Assembly (NCBI RefSeq): GCF_900109725.1
Contig: NZ_FOBC01000027.1
Coordinates: 1-46,451 of the forward strand
Length of the DNA stretch: 46,451 bases
Direction: 5' to 3'
Origin: Halomonas daqiaonensis
Lineage (GTDB): Bacteria > Pseudomonadota > Gammaproteobacteria > Pseudomonadales > Halomonadaceae
The position numbers and the translations under genes were made by a program. The notes beneath the pieces were generated by a model. The model was not told the origin of the DNA, searched no databases, and saw nothing but the letters and a program-made list of their open reading frames with translations. Below, in pieces: positions 16,076-25,686 of the stretch (its first letter is position 1; the number at the start of each line of letters is the position of its first letter).

Positions 16076-17572
16076 ATGATGACCCCCGAACGTTTCCATG
16101 AGCTGGCCGACGCCGGCTACAACCATATTCCGGTCACCCGCGAGGTGCTGGCCGATCTCGACACCCCGCTTTCCACCTATCTAAAGCTGGCCGACGCCCC
16201 CTGGACTTTCCTGCTGGAGTCCGTGCAGGGCGGCGAGAAGTGGGGCCGCTATTCGATCATCGGGTTGCCCTGCCGCGAACGTATCGAGATCCGTGGCTTC
16301 ACCGTCAGCCACATAGTCGATGACGAACTCCACGGCGCCGCCGAGGTGGCGGATCCCCTCGAGTGGATCGAGCAGTTCCAGGCTCGCTTCAAGGTGCCGC
16401 GCCTCGATGACCAGCCGCGCTTCGACGGTGGCCTGGTGGGCTACTTCGGCTACGACACCATCCGCTACATCGAGCCGCGACTGCGCAGCGAGGCCGCCGC
16501 CAAGCCTGACCCGCTGGGCGTGCCGGATATCCTGCTGATGGTCTGCAACGACCTGGTGGTGTTCGACAACCTCTCCGGCCGCCTGGCCTTGTGGACCCAT
16601 GCCGATCCGGCTGAGGCCGGCGCCTACGCCAGCGCAGTGGAGCGCCTGGAAGCCCTGGAGATTCGCCTGCGCAGTGCCACCCTCAATACCATCAGCCCCG
16701 GCACCGGACGCGCCGCGGTGGAGGAGGGTCACTTTACCTCGGGCTTCACCGAGGAGGGCTTCAAGGCGGCCGTGGAAACCATCAAGGAGTATGTGCTGGC
16801 CGGCGACGTCATGCAGTGCGTGCCCTCCCAGCGTATGTCGATCCCCTATCAGGCGCCGCCGCTCGATCTCTACCGGGCCCTGCGCAGCCTCAACCCCTCG
16901 CCCTACATGTTCTACCTGAACCTGGGCGATCATCAGGTGGCGGGTTCCTCGCCGGAGATCCTCACGCGGCTGGAGGAGGGCGAGGTCACGGTGCGCCCCA
17001 TCGCCGGCACCCGCAAGCGCGGCTATAGCGAGGAGGAGGATTGGGCCCTGGAGGCCGACCTGCTCGCCGATCCCAAGGAACTCGCCGAGCACCTGATGCT
17101 GATCGACCTCGGGCGAAACGACGTGGGGCGCATCAGCGAGACCGGCACGGTGACGGTGACCGACCGGATGGTGGTCGAGCGCTACTCCCACGTGATGCAC
17201 ATCGTCTCCAACGTGGTCGGTCGCCTCCAGCCGGGGCTTTCTGCCATGGACGTGCTGCGCGCCACCTTCCCGGCGGGCACCGTGTCTGGCGCGCCCAAGA
17301 TTCGTGCCCTGGAGATCATCGACGAACTGGAGCCGGTCAAGCGTGGCGTCTACGCCGGCGCGGTGGGGTACCTCTCCTGGCACGGCAACATGGACACCGC
17401 CATCGCCATCCGTACCGCGGTGATCAAGGATGGCCAGTTGCATGTCCAGGCCGGGGGCGGTGTGGTGGCCGACTCCGTGCCCGAGATGGAGTGGCAAGAG
17501 ACCCTCAACAAGGGCCGCGCCATCTTCCGTGCCGTGGCCATGGCCGAGCGCGGCCTGGACAATCTCGAGTGA
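16076..17572 (+). CDS. trpE: Anthranilate synthase component I TrpE
   Basis: TrpE with TrpG converts chorismate and glutamine to anthranilate. The 498-residue protein has the N-terminal feedback-site motif [18 protein letters not shown] (Ser of LLES is the tryptophan-binding residue in known enzymes) and the C-terminal chorismate-binding domain with [32 protein letters not shown] and [16 protein letters not shown] lies 7 bases before the ATG at 16076; the next codon is also ATG. It is the first structural gene of trpEGDC. trpF, trpB and trpA are not in the window, so the pathway is split. Confidence 0.97.
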   Translation: MMTPERFHELADAGYNHIPVTREVLADLDTPLSTYLKLADAPWTFLLESVQGGEKWGRYSIIGLPCRERIEIRGFTVSHIVDDELHGAAEVADPLEWIEQFQARFKVPRLDDQPRFDGGLVGYFGYDTIRYIEPRLRSEAAAKPDPLGVPDILLMVCNDLVVFDNLSGRLALWTHADPAEAGAYASAVERLEALEIRLRSATLNTISPGTGRAAVEEGHFTSGFTEEGFKAAVETIKEYVLAGDVMQCVPSQRMSIPYQAPPLDLYRALRSLNPSPYMFYLNLGDHQVAGSSPEILTRLEEGEVTVRPIAGTRKRGYSEEEDWALEADLLADPKELAEHLMLIDLGRNDVGRISETGTVTVTDRMVVERYSHVMHIVSNVVGRLQPGLSAMDVLRATFPAGTVSGAPKIRALEIIDELEPVKRGVYAGAVGYLSWHGNMDTAIAIRTAVIKDGQLHVQAGGGVVADSVPEMEWQETLNKGRAIFRAVAMAERGLDNLE

Positions 17573-17642
17573 TACGCCACCCCTGAATTCCTTGCGTCTG
17601 GCCTTGACCGGACGAGCGCCCCGCGGGCGGGAGAGAACGACC

Positions 17643-18227
17643 ATGAAAGTCTGCATGATCGATAACTACGACAGCTTCACCTTCAATGTGGTGCAGTACC
17701 TGGGAGAACTGGGCGCCGAGGTGGTGACCCATCGCAACGACGCCATTAGCCTGGAGGAGATCGAGGCCCTGGCGCCGAGTCACCTGGTGATATCGCCGGG
17801 CCCCTGCACGCCCGACGAGGCCGGCATTTCCATGGCGGCCATTCGCCGCTTCGCTGGGCGGCTTCCCGTGCTGGGGGTCTGCCTGGGTCATCAGGCGATC
17901 GGCCAGGTCTATGGCGGCAAGGTGGTCCGAGCGACCCAGGTAATGCACGGCAAGACCTCGCGGATCCGCCACCTCGGCCAAGGCGTTTTCGAAGGCCTCG
18001 AGGACCCGCTGGAGGTGACGCGCTACCATTCGCTGGTGGTGGAGCGCGAAAGCTTGCCCGACTGCCTCGAGGTCACCGCCTGGTGCGACGATGACGACGT
18101 CACTCCGGGGCTGATCATGGGGCTGCGCCACCGTGAGCTGGATATCGAAGGGGTGCAGTTCCACCCCGAGTCGATCCTGACCCGCCAGGGCCATGAACTC
18201 TTGGCCAACTTCCTGAAACGTCGCTGA
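17643..18227 (+). CDS. trpG: Anthranilate synthase glutamine amidotransferase TrpG
   Basis: A 194-residue class I glutamine amidotransferase that feeds ammonia to TrpE. The triad is Cys80 ([11 protein letters not shown]), His174 and Glu176 (QFHPESIL); the oxyanion motif [13 protein letters not shown] is present. The start at 17643 follows GGAGAG and gives [20 protein letters not shown], the usual N terminus. As no pabA is next to pabB, TrpG may also serve aminodeoxychorismate synthase, as happens in other bacteria; this is inference. Confidence 0.96.
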   Translation: MKVCMIDNYDSFTFNVVQYLGELGAEVVTHRNDAISLEEIEALAPSHLVISPGPCTPDEAGISMAAIRRFAGRLPVLGVCLGHQAIGQVYGGKVVRATQVMHGKTSRIRHLGQGVFEGLEDPLEVTRYHSLVVERESLPDCLEVTAWCDDDDVTPGLIMGLRHRELDIEGVQFHPESILTRQGHELLANFLKRR

Positions 18228-18257
18228 GCCGTGCCCATGCCAGAGGAGACCAATGTC

Positions 18258-19277
18258 ATGCAGATGCGAGAGGCCATCGGTGCGGTGATGCGCCGTGAGA
18301 ACCTGAACTTCGCCGAGACCCACGAGGTTATGCGCCAGATCATGACCGGCGAGGCCAGCGATGCCCAGATCGCCGCCTTCCTGGTGGGCATGGCCATGAA
18401 GGGCGAGACTGCCGAGGAGATCAGTGCCGCGGCTCAGGTGATGCGCGAACTGATGAACCCGGTCCGGCTGCAGGCCGACAACGTGGTCGACATCGTCGGC
18501 ACCGGGGGCGATGGCGCCAACCTCTTCAACGTCTCCACGGCGGCGAGCTTCGTGGTTGCCGCGGGCGGGGCCCATGTCGCCAAGCACGGCAACCGTGGCG
18601 TCTCCTCGTCGTCGGGCAGCGCGGACCTCTTCGCCGTGGCGGGCATCGATCTGAACCTGGATGCCGAGCAGGTGGGCCGCTGCATCGAACAGGTGGGCGT
18701 GGGCTTCATGTTCGCTCCCAACCACCATCCGGCGATGCGCTATGCCGTGGGCCCGCGTCGCGAGATGGGCGTGCGCACCCTGTTCAATATCCTGGGGCCG
18801 CTGACCAATCCCGCCGGCGTCCTCAACCAAGTGCTGGGCGTCTATGCCCCCGAGTTGGTGCCGCTGATGGCCGAGGTGCTGCGGCGTCTGGGCAGTGACC
18901 ACGTGCTGGTGGTACATGCCGAGGACGGCCTCGACGAGATCTCGCTGGCGCAGCCGACCCTGGTTGCCGAACTGAAGGATGGCGAGATTCGCGAATACGT
19001 CATCACCCCCGAGGACTTCGGCATCGAACGCCAGTCACTGGACCCGCTGCGGGTGAAGACCGCCGAGGACAGCCTGCGACTCGTCGAGCAGGCCCTGGTG
19101 GGCGATGGGCCGGCAGCGGACATCGTCGCGCTCAATGCCGGTGCCGCCCTCTACGTCTCGGGGGTGTCCGACAGCCTCGCCGAGGGCGTAGCCATGGCCC
19201 AGGATGCCCAGGCCTCGAAGTTGCCGCTCGAGAAGCTCAGGGAACTCGCCAACTTCACCCGCGTGTTCACCCAATGA
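18258..19277 (+). CDS. trpD: Anthranilate phosphoribosyltransferase TrpD
   Basis: TrpD transfers phosphoribose from PRPP to anthranilate. I start it at the ATG at 18258, 8 bases after GAGGAGA (18243-18249), giving 339 residues; GTG 18231 and ATG 18237 are in frame but lie before that site. Motifs: [17 protein letters not shown] (PRPP loop), [15 protein letters not shown], and [10 protein letters not shown] with the R in the anthranilate site. The 3' end overlaps trpC by 4 bp. Confidence 0.96.
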   Translation: MQMREAIGAVMRRENLNFAETHEVMRQIMTGEASDAQIAAFLVGMAMKGETAEEISAAAQVMRELMNPVRLQADNVVDIVGTGGDGANLFNVSTAASFVVAAGGAHVAKHGNRGVSSSSGSADLFAVAGIDLNLDAEQVGRCIEQVGVGFMFAPNHHPAMRYAVGPRREMGVRTLFNILGPLTNPAGVLNQVLGVYAPELVPLMAEVLRRLGSDHVLVVHAEDGLDEISLAQPTLVAELKDGEIREYVITPEDFGIERQSLDPLRVKTAEDSLRLVEQALVGDGPAADIVALNAGAALYVSGVSDSLAEGVAMAQDAQASKLPLEKLRELANFTRVFTQ

Positions 19278-20092
19278 GATCCGACATGACCGATAGCCGC
19301 CCCCTGCCCACCATCCTCGAGCGCATCCTGGCCCGCAAGGAGGAGGAGGTCGCCGAACGCCGCCGCGTCGTCTCCGAGCAGGAGCTGCTGCGCCTGGCCG
19401 CCGAGCAGTCCGACCCACGGGGCTTCGTCGCCGCGCTCGACCGTGCCATCCAGGCCGGTGACCCGGCGGTGATCGCCGAGATCAAGAAGGCCTCGCCCTC
19501 GAAGGGAGTGATCCGCGAGGACTTCCGCCCCGGAGAGCTCGCCGCGAGCTACGCCGAGGGCGGTGCGGCCTGCCTCTCGGTGCTCACCGATGCCGACTTC
19601 TTCCAGGGTCATGAGGACTTCCTGATCGAGGCACGCGAGGCCTGCACCCTTCCCGTGATCCGCAAGGACTTCATCACCCACGGCTATCAGGTCAGCGAGG
19701 CTCGCGCCCTCGGCGCCGACTGCATCCTGCTGATCGTCGCCGCCCTCGACGATGCCCGCATGGCGGACCTGCATCGCCAAGCCGTGGAGTTGGGCATGGA
19801 CCTGCTGGTGGAGGTGCACGACGCCCAGGAGCTGGAGCGGGCCCTCAAGCTTGACCTCGCCCTGGTGGGCATCAACAACCGCGACCTGCACACCTTCGAC
19901 ACCCGCCTGGAGACCACCTTGGAATTGCTGCCGCGCATTCCCGCCGGCGTCACCGTGGTCACCGAATCCGGCATCCATACCCGCGATGACGTGCTGCGCA
20001 TGCGCGAGCACGACGTCAACGCCTTCCTGGTGGGCGAGGTCTTCATGCGCGAGGCCGACCCCGGCCAGGCTCTTCGCCGGCTGTTTTTCTGA
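19274..20092 (+). CDS. trpC: Indole-3-glycerol-phosphate synthase TrpC
   Basis: A monofunctional 272-residue TrpC (no fused TrpF) that closes the indole ring. TIM-barrel motifs are [18 protein letters not shown] (phosphate and Lys of the active site), [39 protein letters not shown] and [12 protein letters not shown]. Its ATG at 19274 overlaps the trpD stop (ATGA), which suggests coupled translation; an in-frame ATG at 19286 is an alternative. It is the last gene of trpEGDC and is followed by a hairpin terminator. Confidence 0.95.
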   Translation: MRSDMTDSRPLPTILERILARKEEEVAERRRVVSEQELLRLAAEQSDPRGFVAALDRAIQAGDPAVIAEIKKASPSKGVIREDFRPGELAASYAEGGAACLSVLTDADFFQGHEDFLIEAREACTLPVIRKDFITHGYQVSEARALGADCILLIVAALDDARMADLHRQAVELGMDLLVEVHDAQELERALKLDLALVGINNRDLHTFDTRLETTLELLPRIPAGVTVVTESGIHTRDDVLRMREHDVNAFLVGEVFMREADPGQALRRLFF

Positions 20093-20112
20093 GCGAGCGG
20101 TGGGAGGAACCG

Positions 20113-20143
20113 AGAAGGGCCGGCGATGCCGGCCCCTCTGGTT
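20113..20143. terminator. Terminator between trpC and the DUF2905 gene
   Basis: GGGCCGGC (20117-20124) and GCCGGCCC (20128-20135) form a perfect 8-bp stem with a GAT loop. AGA/TCT extends it past one mismatch, and a short T-rich stretch follows (GGTTTG). It lies between converging genes and can serve both. Confidence 0.65.
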
Positions 20144-20149
20144 TGTGCA

Positions 20150-20350
20150 TCAGCGATCCAGCAGCCACATCACCGCCGAGAGCACCACGCTGATGATAAT
20201 CATGGTGGTAATCGGGAAATAGAACGAGAAGTTCTCGCGGCGTATGGCGATGTCGCCGGGGAGCTGGCCCAGGGGCAGCCTGGAGAGCCAGGGCCAGAGC
20301 AGGCCCACAGCGATAACGAGCAGGCCGATCAGGATCAGGGTTCGGTTCAT
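20150..20350 (-). CDS. DUF2905 small membrane protein
   Basis: A 66-residue protein with two transmembrane helices (TLILIGLLVIAVGLLWPWL and PITTMIIISVVLSAVMWLL) separated by the family's LGQLPGDIAIRRENFSFYFP motif. This matches DUF2905. No function is known. A strong ribosome site (AGGAGG) precedes the ATG. It lies 60 bp after the TonB-dependent receptor on the same strand, with no terminator noticed between, so it may be the tail of that transcript. Confidence 0.9.
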   Translation of the reverse strand: MNRTLILIGLLVIAVGLLWPWLSRLPLGQLPGDIAIRRENFSFYFPITTMIIISVVLSAVMWLLDR

Positions 20351-20410
20351 GGGTTCGCCTCCTTTCGCAATGATCTCACGAGTGCGGCAGGAGGCCCAAC
20401 GGCAGCTCCT

Positions 20411-22495
20411 CTAGAAGCTCAGCTCGAGACCGGCGAAGTAGGTGCGTCCCGCGGCGGGTTCGTAATAGCGTCCTCCGAAGGAGTTGATGCGCACGTTCTC
20501 GTAATACTCCTCGTCCAGCAGATTGCGGACCCCCAAGTTGGCGCCCAGCCGAGTATTGCTGCCACCGAGGCGCCAGCTGTCGCCGCCCTTGAGGTGGAAC
20601 AGCCAATGATCGTCGATCTTCACTTCGTTGGCGTTGTCGGCATAGTAGTCGCCGGTGTACTGGGCCTCGAGGGTGGCGAAGCGGTCACCGCTGCCGTACC
20701 AGGTCAGGCCATTGTGCCAAACCTGACGCGGCTGACCGGGCAGGCGATTGTCGGCGAAGTCGTTGTTGCCGTCATCGAACCGGTCGAAGCGATAGTCAGT
20801 CAGCGTCAGGGCGCTCGTCCAGCGCCAGTCCAGCGAGAAGCTCCAGTCCAGTCCCAGTTCGATACCGTCTCGGGAGGTCTTGCCGGCATTCTCGTAATAG
20901 GTCCTGCCGTCAGTGGCCTCGAAACCTATCAGTTCATCATCGACATTTACCGAGAAGGCCACCAACTCGTAGCCCAGGCCATTGCCGAAGATGCCACGAA
21001 GTCCGACTTCACGGTTCAGTGCCTTCTGGGGTTCGATCTCGGGGTTGAAGCCGCCGCGGCCGTCGGGGCGGGCGAACTCGGTGAAGGTCGGCGTCTCGAA
21101 GGCGTTGGCCACCGTGGCATAGACCTGGTGGTCGGGCTGGTAGCGGTAGCTCATCCCCAGGCTGCCGGTCCATTCACGAAAGGTGCGCTCGCCGCTGTCA
21201 TCCTGGTCGTCGGTGAAGAAATGGTCGTCGATGTCCATGTGTACCTGGTCATGGCGGATGCCGGCGCTGAGATCCAGTGTCTCAGTGAGCCCCAGCTCCG
21301 ACTGCAGGAAGACACCCGCTGAGGTGGCATTCTGCTGCTCATCGCCGGTGATGCCGGTAACATCACCCTGGGGATTCACTGAACGCCGACCACGATCGTC
21401 TTCCTGACGCGCCAGGTCGACGCCGGTGACATAACGCAGTGTCATGTCACCCACCGTTAGTGCCCCCGTGTAGTCGGCGCCTCCACCATAGTAGTTCCGC
21501 TCATAGTCGATCAGGCTGCTACCCGGAAAAGGCAGTTGCTGTTCGAAATCCCGGCGGCTGGCGAAGCCACGGATGTTGATTTCGCCGCCCAGGGCGTCGA
21601 GGTCTTCGTAGTGCAACCCGACCAGCTGCTGTTCCACGCTCTGCCCCGAATCCAGCGGGATTGCCACATCGCGCGCCTGGCGTCGATCCTCCTTGACCTC
21701 CTCGAGGGTCAGGGCACTGGGATCCTTGGCGGTGGGCATATCGAGGATATTGACCAGCGCTGACAGGGTCCGGTTATCATCCAGGCGATAACCGATGCGC
21801 GCATTGAGCAGCCGCTTTTCCACATCGCTCTGTTCGCGGTAGCCGTCGAAATCCAGCGCCGAGACACTCACGCTGTGCACCCAGTCGCCGGTTTCACCGC
21901 CATTACGCACTGAAAGCTTGCGAAAGTCGTCGCTGCCGCCCTGAAGCTTCAGGACAGGCGAGCGCGGCATCTCGCTGCCATCGCCGGTGGTGATGTCGAT
22001 CACGCCACCTGCGGCATTGCCGTAGAGCACTGACGAAGGCCCGCGTATCACCTCGATGCGCTCGGCGCTGTCCAGGTCCACGGCATCGATCTGGGCTTGG
22101 CCGTCGGGCAGGGTGTAGGGAATGCCGTCGACACGGATATGCAGGCCGCGGATGCCGAAGGTGCCCCGGGCGCCGAAACCGCGGCTGGAGATGCGCTGGC
22201 CCTGGGCGAAGTTGTCGCGGTTCTGCAGGAAGACCCCGGGCACCCTGTCCAGGGCCTCATCCAGTCGAACACCTTGCTGGCCCTGCTGGATGTCCTCGCG
22301 GGTCAGGGTCGAGACAGCAACCGGGGTGTCGTAGAGGTCCCGCGCGAGTCGCGGCGCGCTCACCGTGATGGTCGGCAAGGCCTCGTCGGCTGAAGGGCCA
22401 TCGTCCTCATCCAGGTTGCCGAGGCCTTCGGTGGCCTGGGCCCAGGAGAGGGTGCTCCAGCAGGCCAGCAGCAGGAAACTGGAACGATACGGCAT
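20411..22495 (-). CDS. TonB-dependent outer-membrane receptor, YncD/PqqU-like
   Basis: A 694-residue TonB-dependent receptor: signal peptide of about 19 residues (ending SWA/QAT), TonB-box-like PTITVSAP at 41-48, plug domain (about 50-160) and a barrel ending in an aromatic F (FAGLELSF). The plug segments NRDNFAQGQRISSRGFGARG and RVDGIPYTLPDGQAQ, and the barrel segments YENAGKTSRDGIELG and GGRYYEPAAGRTY, recall E. coli YncD (PqqU), which takes up the cofactor PQQ. That subfamily call is from remembered sequence and needs a search. It follows the RND permease by 11 bp with AAGGGATGA before its ATG, so it is probably cotranscribed with the pump. Confidence 0.88.
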   Translation of the reverse strand: MPYRSSFLLLACWSTLSWAQATEGLGNLDEDDGPSADEALPTITVSAPRLARDLYDTPVAVSTLTREDIQQGQQGVRLDEALDRVPGVFLQNRDNFAQGQRISSRGFGARGTFGIRGLHIRVDGIPYTLPDGQAQIDAVDLDSAERIEVIRGPSSVLYGNAAGGVIDITTGDGSEMPRSPVLKLQGGSDDFRKLSVRNGGETGDWVHSVSVSALDFDGYREQSDVEKRLLNARIGYRLDDNRTLSALVNILDMPTAKDPSALTLEEVKEDRRQARDVAIPLDSGQSVEQQLVGLHYEDLDALGGEINIRGFASRRDFEQQLPFPGSSLIDYERNYYGGGADYTGALTVGDMTLRYVTGVDLARQEDDRGRRSVNPQGDVTGITGDEQQNATSAGVFLQSELGLTETLDLSAGIRHDQVHMDIDDHFFTDDQDDSGERTFREWTGSLGMSYRYQPDHQVYATVANAFETPTFTEFARPDGRGGFNPEIEPQKALNREVGLRGIFGNGLGYELVAFSVNVDDELIGFEATDGRTYYENAGKTSRDGIELGLDWSFSLDWRWTSALTLTDYRFDRFDDGNNDFADNRLPGQPRQVWHNGLTWYGSGDRFATLEAQYTGDYYADNANEVKIDDHWLFHLKGGDSWRLGGSNTRLGANLGVRNLLDEEYYENVRINSFGGRYYEPAAGRTYFAGLELSF

Positions 22496-22506
22496 GGGCT
22501 CATCCC

Positions 22507-25500
22507 TTATTGTGTTTTTGGTGAACGATCGATCCGGCGGCGAGTGGTTCTTGACATCAGGGTGACGGTCAGCGCCGGCAGGAAGGTCACCGTCACGAAG
22601 GCGGTGCCGAGCAGGCCGAAGAGTACTATGGCACCCACGCCGCGATAGAGCTCGGTGCCTTCGCCGGGCAGAAAGACCAGCGGCGAGAGCCCGCCGATGG
22701 TGGTCAGGGTGGTCATGGCGATGGGGCGCAGGCGGCTGGCCACGGCATCACGTACCGCCTGGCGCACGTCGGTGGAGGCCTCGCGCAGGTTCTCGCGGGC
22801 CTGGTGCACCACCAGGATGGGGTTGTTGACCACCGTGCCCATCAGGATCAGGAAGCCCAGCATGGTGATCATGTCGAAGGGCTGGCGGATCTCGGCGAGC
22901 CCGATGCTGGGCAGCCAGCCGCCCACCAGGTTCATCAAGGCCAGGCCTACGATGCCGCCGGCCGCTCCCAGCGGGATGGTAGCCAGGATCAGCAGCGGAT
23001 AGCCCCAGTGCGCGAAGATGGCTACCAGCAGCAGATAGACGAGAGTCAGGGCGATCAGTCCGTTGTCCATCAGCGACACGCGGGTGGCATCCAACTGGTC
23101 GCCGGCACCGGTAAGGGTGATGTCGATGTGCCCCGGCAGTTCCCCCGAGGCGCGCAGGTGGTCGATCACCTCACGGTTCACCCGTTCTATCCCGGCTTCC
23201 AGGGGAACGTCGCGCGGCGGAATGATGTCGAGGGTTACGCTGCGCCGGCCATCCACGCGTCGTAGCGTGGCGGTAGCGACGGTCTCGCGAATCTCCGCCA
23301 GGCTGCTCAGCGGCAATGTGACACCCAGGGGCGTATGGACTGGTAGGTCGACGAGGTCGTCCAGATCGGTGTTCCCGATGTTGGGCCCATAGCCGTAGAG
23401 GTCGATCTTCTGGTCCTCGAGATAGAAGTTGTCCAGATAGGCACCGTCGGTGAGGGCGGCCACGGTGGTGCCCAACGCCTCGGCATCCAGCCCCAGTTCA
23501 GCGGCCCGATCCCAGTCCGGGTACACCTCGATCAGCGGCTGCCCCAGGGCCAGTGACGACGGCCGCGACTGGATGCGTGGATTGTCGAAAATCTCTTGCG
23601 AGCGTTCGTAGAGTAAGTTGGCGGCGGCGTAGAGCTCGGCGAGGTCGTTGCCGGCGATGTCCAGGGTGATGCTGCGCGTACCGCCGTCGTTGCTGGAGAT
23701 GATCGAGCCACGCGCCGCGAAGGCGCGCATGTCAGGATAGGCCTCGAAGCGTTCGGTCAAGGCGTCCATCAGCGCCTCGATATGGTCCGGGTCGCGGGTC
23801 TCAGCGATGATCCGCAGGCTCTGCGCCTCCACTTGGGTGCCCATGGTGCGCATGGCAGGAACCTCGCTTCGGCCCTCGTCGAAATCGCGGGGATCGGCAC
23901 CCACATGGGGGAGCAGTTCAGCCTGTATCTCCTCGGCAATGGCCGTCATCGTCGAGAGGTTGTAGCTCGCCGGGGCGTTCATGCTGGCGAAGGTCTTGGC
24001 CTCTTCGCCCTCCGGCAGGTAGGCGGCTGGCGGCGTCAGCCACACGAAGATCGCCAGGCCGCCCGCGATCGCCATGGCCATGGCCGCCCAACGCCGCACC
24101 GCGGAGGCGATCAGCACGTCGACCAGGCACAGGCAGCCGCGCATCCAGCGTGGCGTCTGCCCCTCGCCGGACGAGGCGCGGCCACGAAAGTCCAGGTGCG
24201 CGCCAAGCGTCGGTATCACGGTGATCGCCACCACCAGCGAGGCGAGGATCGAGGTGGCGATGGCCACGGCGATGTCGGAGTAGAGCTGGCCGGCTTCCTC
24301 CTCGATGAAGAAGATCGGAACGAACACCAGCACGGTGGTCAGGGTTGAGGCGAGCACCGCGGGCCAGACCTGCTGCACGCCCACCAGGGCAGCCTCGAAG
24401 CGATCGCGGCCACGGCGGCGCTGGGTCTCGATGCTCTCCAGCACCACGATGGTGTTGTCGATGGTCATGCCGATGGCGAAGGCGACACCGGCAAGCGAGA
24501 TCACGTTGAGGGTGCGGCCGGCCAGCAGCAGCCCCAGGAAGGCGGCGATGGTACAGATAGGGATGCCGATCACGCCGGCCAGGGTAGCGCGCGGGGAGCG
24601 CAGGAAGGCGAACATCACCAGGGTAGCAAACAGCGCACCCAGGCCGAGATTGGTCCAGACATTGGCGATCGAGGCCTCGACATAGCGCGCGTCGTCGCTG
24701 GAGAGCGTCATGTGCAGGCCCTGCTCGGCGAACAGACCCTCGTTGAGCGACTCGACCTCGGCCAGCATGCGCCGCTTGATGTCAATGACATTGGAGCCGG
24801 GCTCGCGACTGACCTGGACGCTGAGCACCGGGTCGCCCTGGGAATCGAAGGAGCGCGAGGTCAGTTCGGCATGAGATAGCCTCACTTCGGCAACGTCGGA
24901 CAGCCGCACCACGGCATCGCCGCGGCGCGTGAGGATCAACGACTCGAGTTCGGCGATGTCCTGGAAACGCCCTACCATGCGCAGCAGGTAGCGTCGCTTG
25001 CCGCTTTCCAGATCGCCGCCGGAGACATCCTGGTTGCGGGTCTGGAGGGCGGTACGAATGTCGTCGATGCCCAGCGCGTGCTTGGCCAGGGCATCGGGAT
25101 CGATCAGCAACTGCACCTGCCGTGCGGCGCCGCCCGACACACCGATCTCCGAGACCCCCTCCACACTCTCCAGGCGAGGGCGGACATTGTCCTCCAGATA
25201 GTCGCGTAGCGCCGGCATGTCGAGATTGCGCGGATTGCCCTCACGGGGCGCCACGTTGAAATACATGAAGGCATTGGCCGAGAAGGAGGTGGCCACGATG
25301 CGGGGCTGGTCGACATTGGCCGGATAGGAGGGCACCTGACTCAAGGCGTTGTTGACGCGAATCAGCGTCTCAGTGAGGTCGATGCCGAAGGGAAAGTCGA
25401 GCTCGATCTCCGCTGCGCCGCTGGTGGCGGTGGATTCCATCCGCACCAGGTTGGGCACATTGCGCAGGTACTCCTCCTGCTCGATGAGGATATCCTTCTC

Positions 25501-25671
25501 GATGTCCTGGGGCGTGGCGCCGGGCCAGCGGGTCTCGATACCGATGGTGCGGACCTCCAGGTCGGGGATCATCTGCACGGGAATCCGCCAGATGGCGGCG
25601 ATGCCCAGTATCAGCAGGATAAGCACCACGACGCTGACCAGGACGCCATGACGAATGATGGCCGCAAACAT
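22507..25671 (-). CDS. RND efflux transporter permease (AcrB/HAE1-like)
   Basis: A 1054-residue inner-membrane proton/drug antiporter of the RND superfamily. It has the N-terminal helix (HGVLVSVVVLILLILGIAAI), the periplasmic porter start IPVQMIPDLEVRTIGIETRW, PGATPQDIEKDI, twelve predicted helices and two large periplasmic loops. The proton-relay motif in helix 4 reads AIGMTIDNTIVVLES, with D-N where AcrB has D-D, a variant seen in some HAE1 relatives. It lies 15 bp downstream of the adaptor gene. No TolC-type outer-membrane factor is nearby. Substrates cannot be inferred. Confidence 0.94.
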   Translation of the reverse strand: MFAAIIRHGVLVSVVVLILLILGIAAIWRIPVQMIPDLEVRTIGIETRWPGATPQDIEKDILIEQEEYLRNVPNLVRMESTATSGAAEIELDFPFGIDLTETLIRVNNALSQVPSYPANVDQPRIVATSFSANAFMYFNVAPREGNPRNLDMPALRDYLEDNVRPRLESVEGVSEIGVSGGAARQVQLLIDPDALAKHALGIDDIRTALQTRNQDVSGGDLESGKRRYLLRMVGRFQDIAELESLILTRRGDAVVRLSDVAEVRLSHAELTSRSFDSQGDPVLSVQVSREPGSNVIDIKRRMLAEVESLNEGLFAEQGLHMTLSSDDARYVEASIANVWTNLGLGALFATLVMFAFLRSPRATLAGVIGIPICTIAAFLGLLLAGRTLNVISLAGVAFAIGMTIDNTIVVLESIETQRRRGRDRFEAALVGVQQVWPAVLASTLTTVLVFVPIFFIEEEAGQLYSDIAVAIATSILASLVVAITVIPTLGAHLDFRGRASSGEGQTPRWMRGCLCLVDVLIASAVRRWAAMAMAIAGGLAIFVWLTPPAAYLPEGEEAKTFASMNAPASYNLSTMTAIAEEIQAELLPHVGADPRDFDEGRSEVPAMRTMGTQVEAQSLRIIAETRDPDHIEALMDALTERFEAYPDMRAFAARGSIISSNDGGTRSITLDIAGNDLAELYAAANLLYERSQEIFDNPRIQSRPSSLALGQPLIEVYPDWDRAAELGLDAEALGTTVAALTDGAYLDNFYLEDQKIDLYGYGPNIGNTDLDDLVDLPVHTPLGVTLPLSSLAEIRETVATATLRRVDGRRSVTLDIIPPRDVPLEAGIERVNREVIDHLRASGELPGHIDITLTGAGDQLDATRVSLMDNGLIALTLVYLLLVAIFAHWGYPLLILATIPLGAAGGIVGLALMNLVGGWLPSIGLAEIRQPFDMITMLGFLILMGTVVNNPILVVHQARENLREASTDVRQAVRDAVASRLRPIAMTTLTTIGGLSPLVFLPGEGTELYRGVGAIVLFGLLGTAFVTVTFLPALTVTLMSRTTRRRIDRSPKTQ

Positions 25672-25686
25672 GGATTCAGTGCTCCT

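Noticed and set aside
16181..18917. Two long minus-strand frames opposite trpE, trpG and trpD
   Set aside because: Both are rich in His/Gly/Val/Ala/Gln, typical of reverse reading of GC-rich genes, with no domains.
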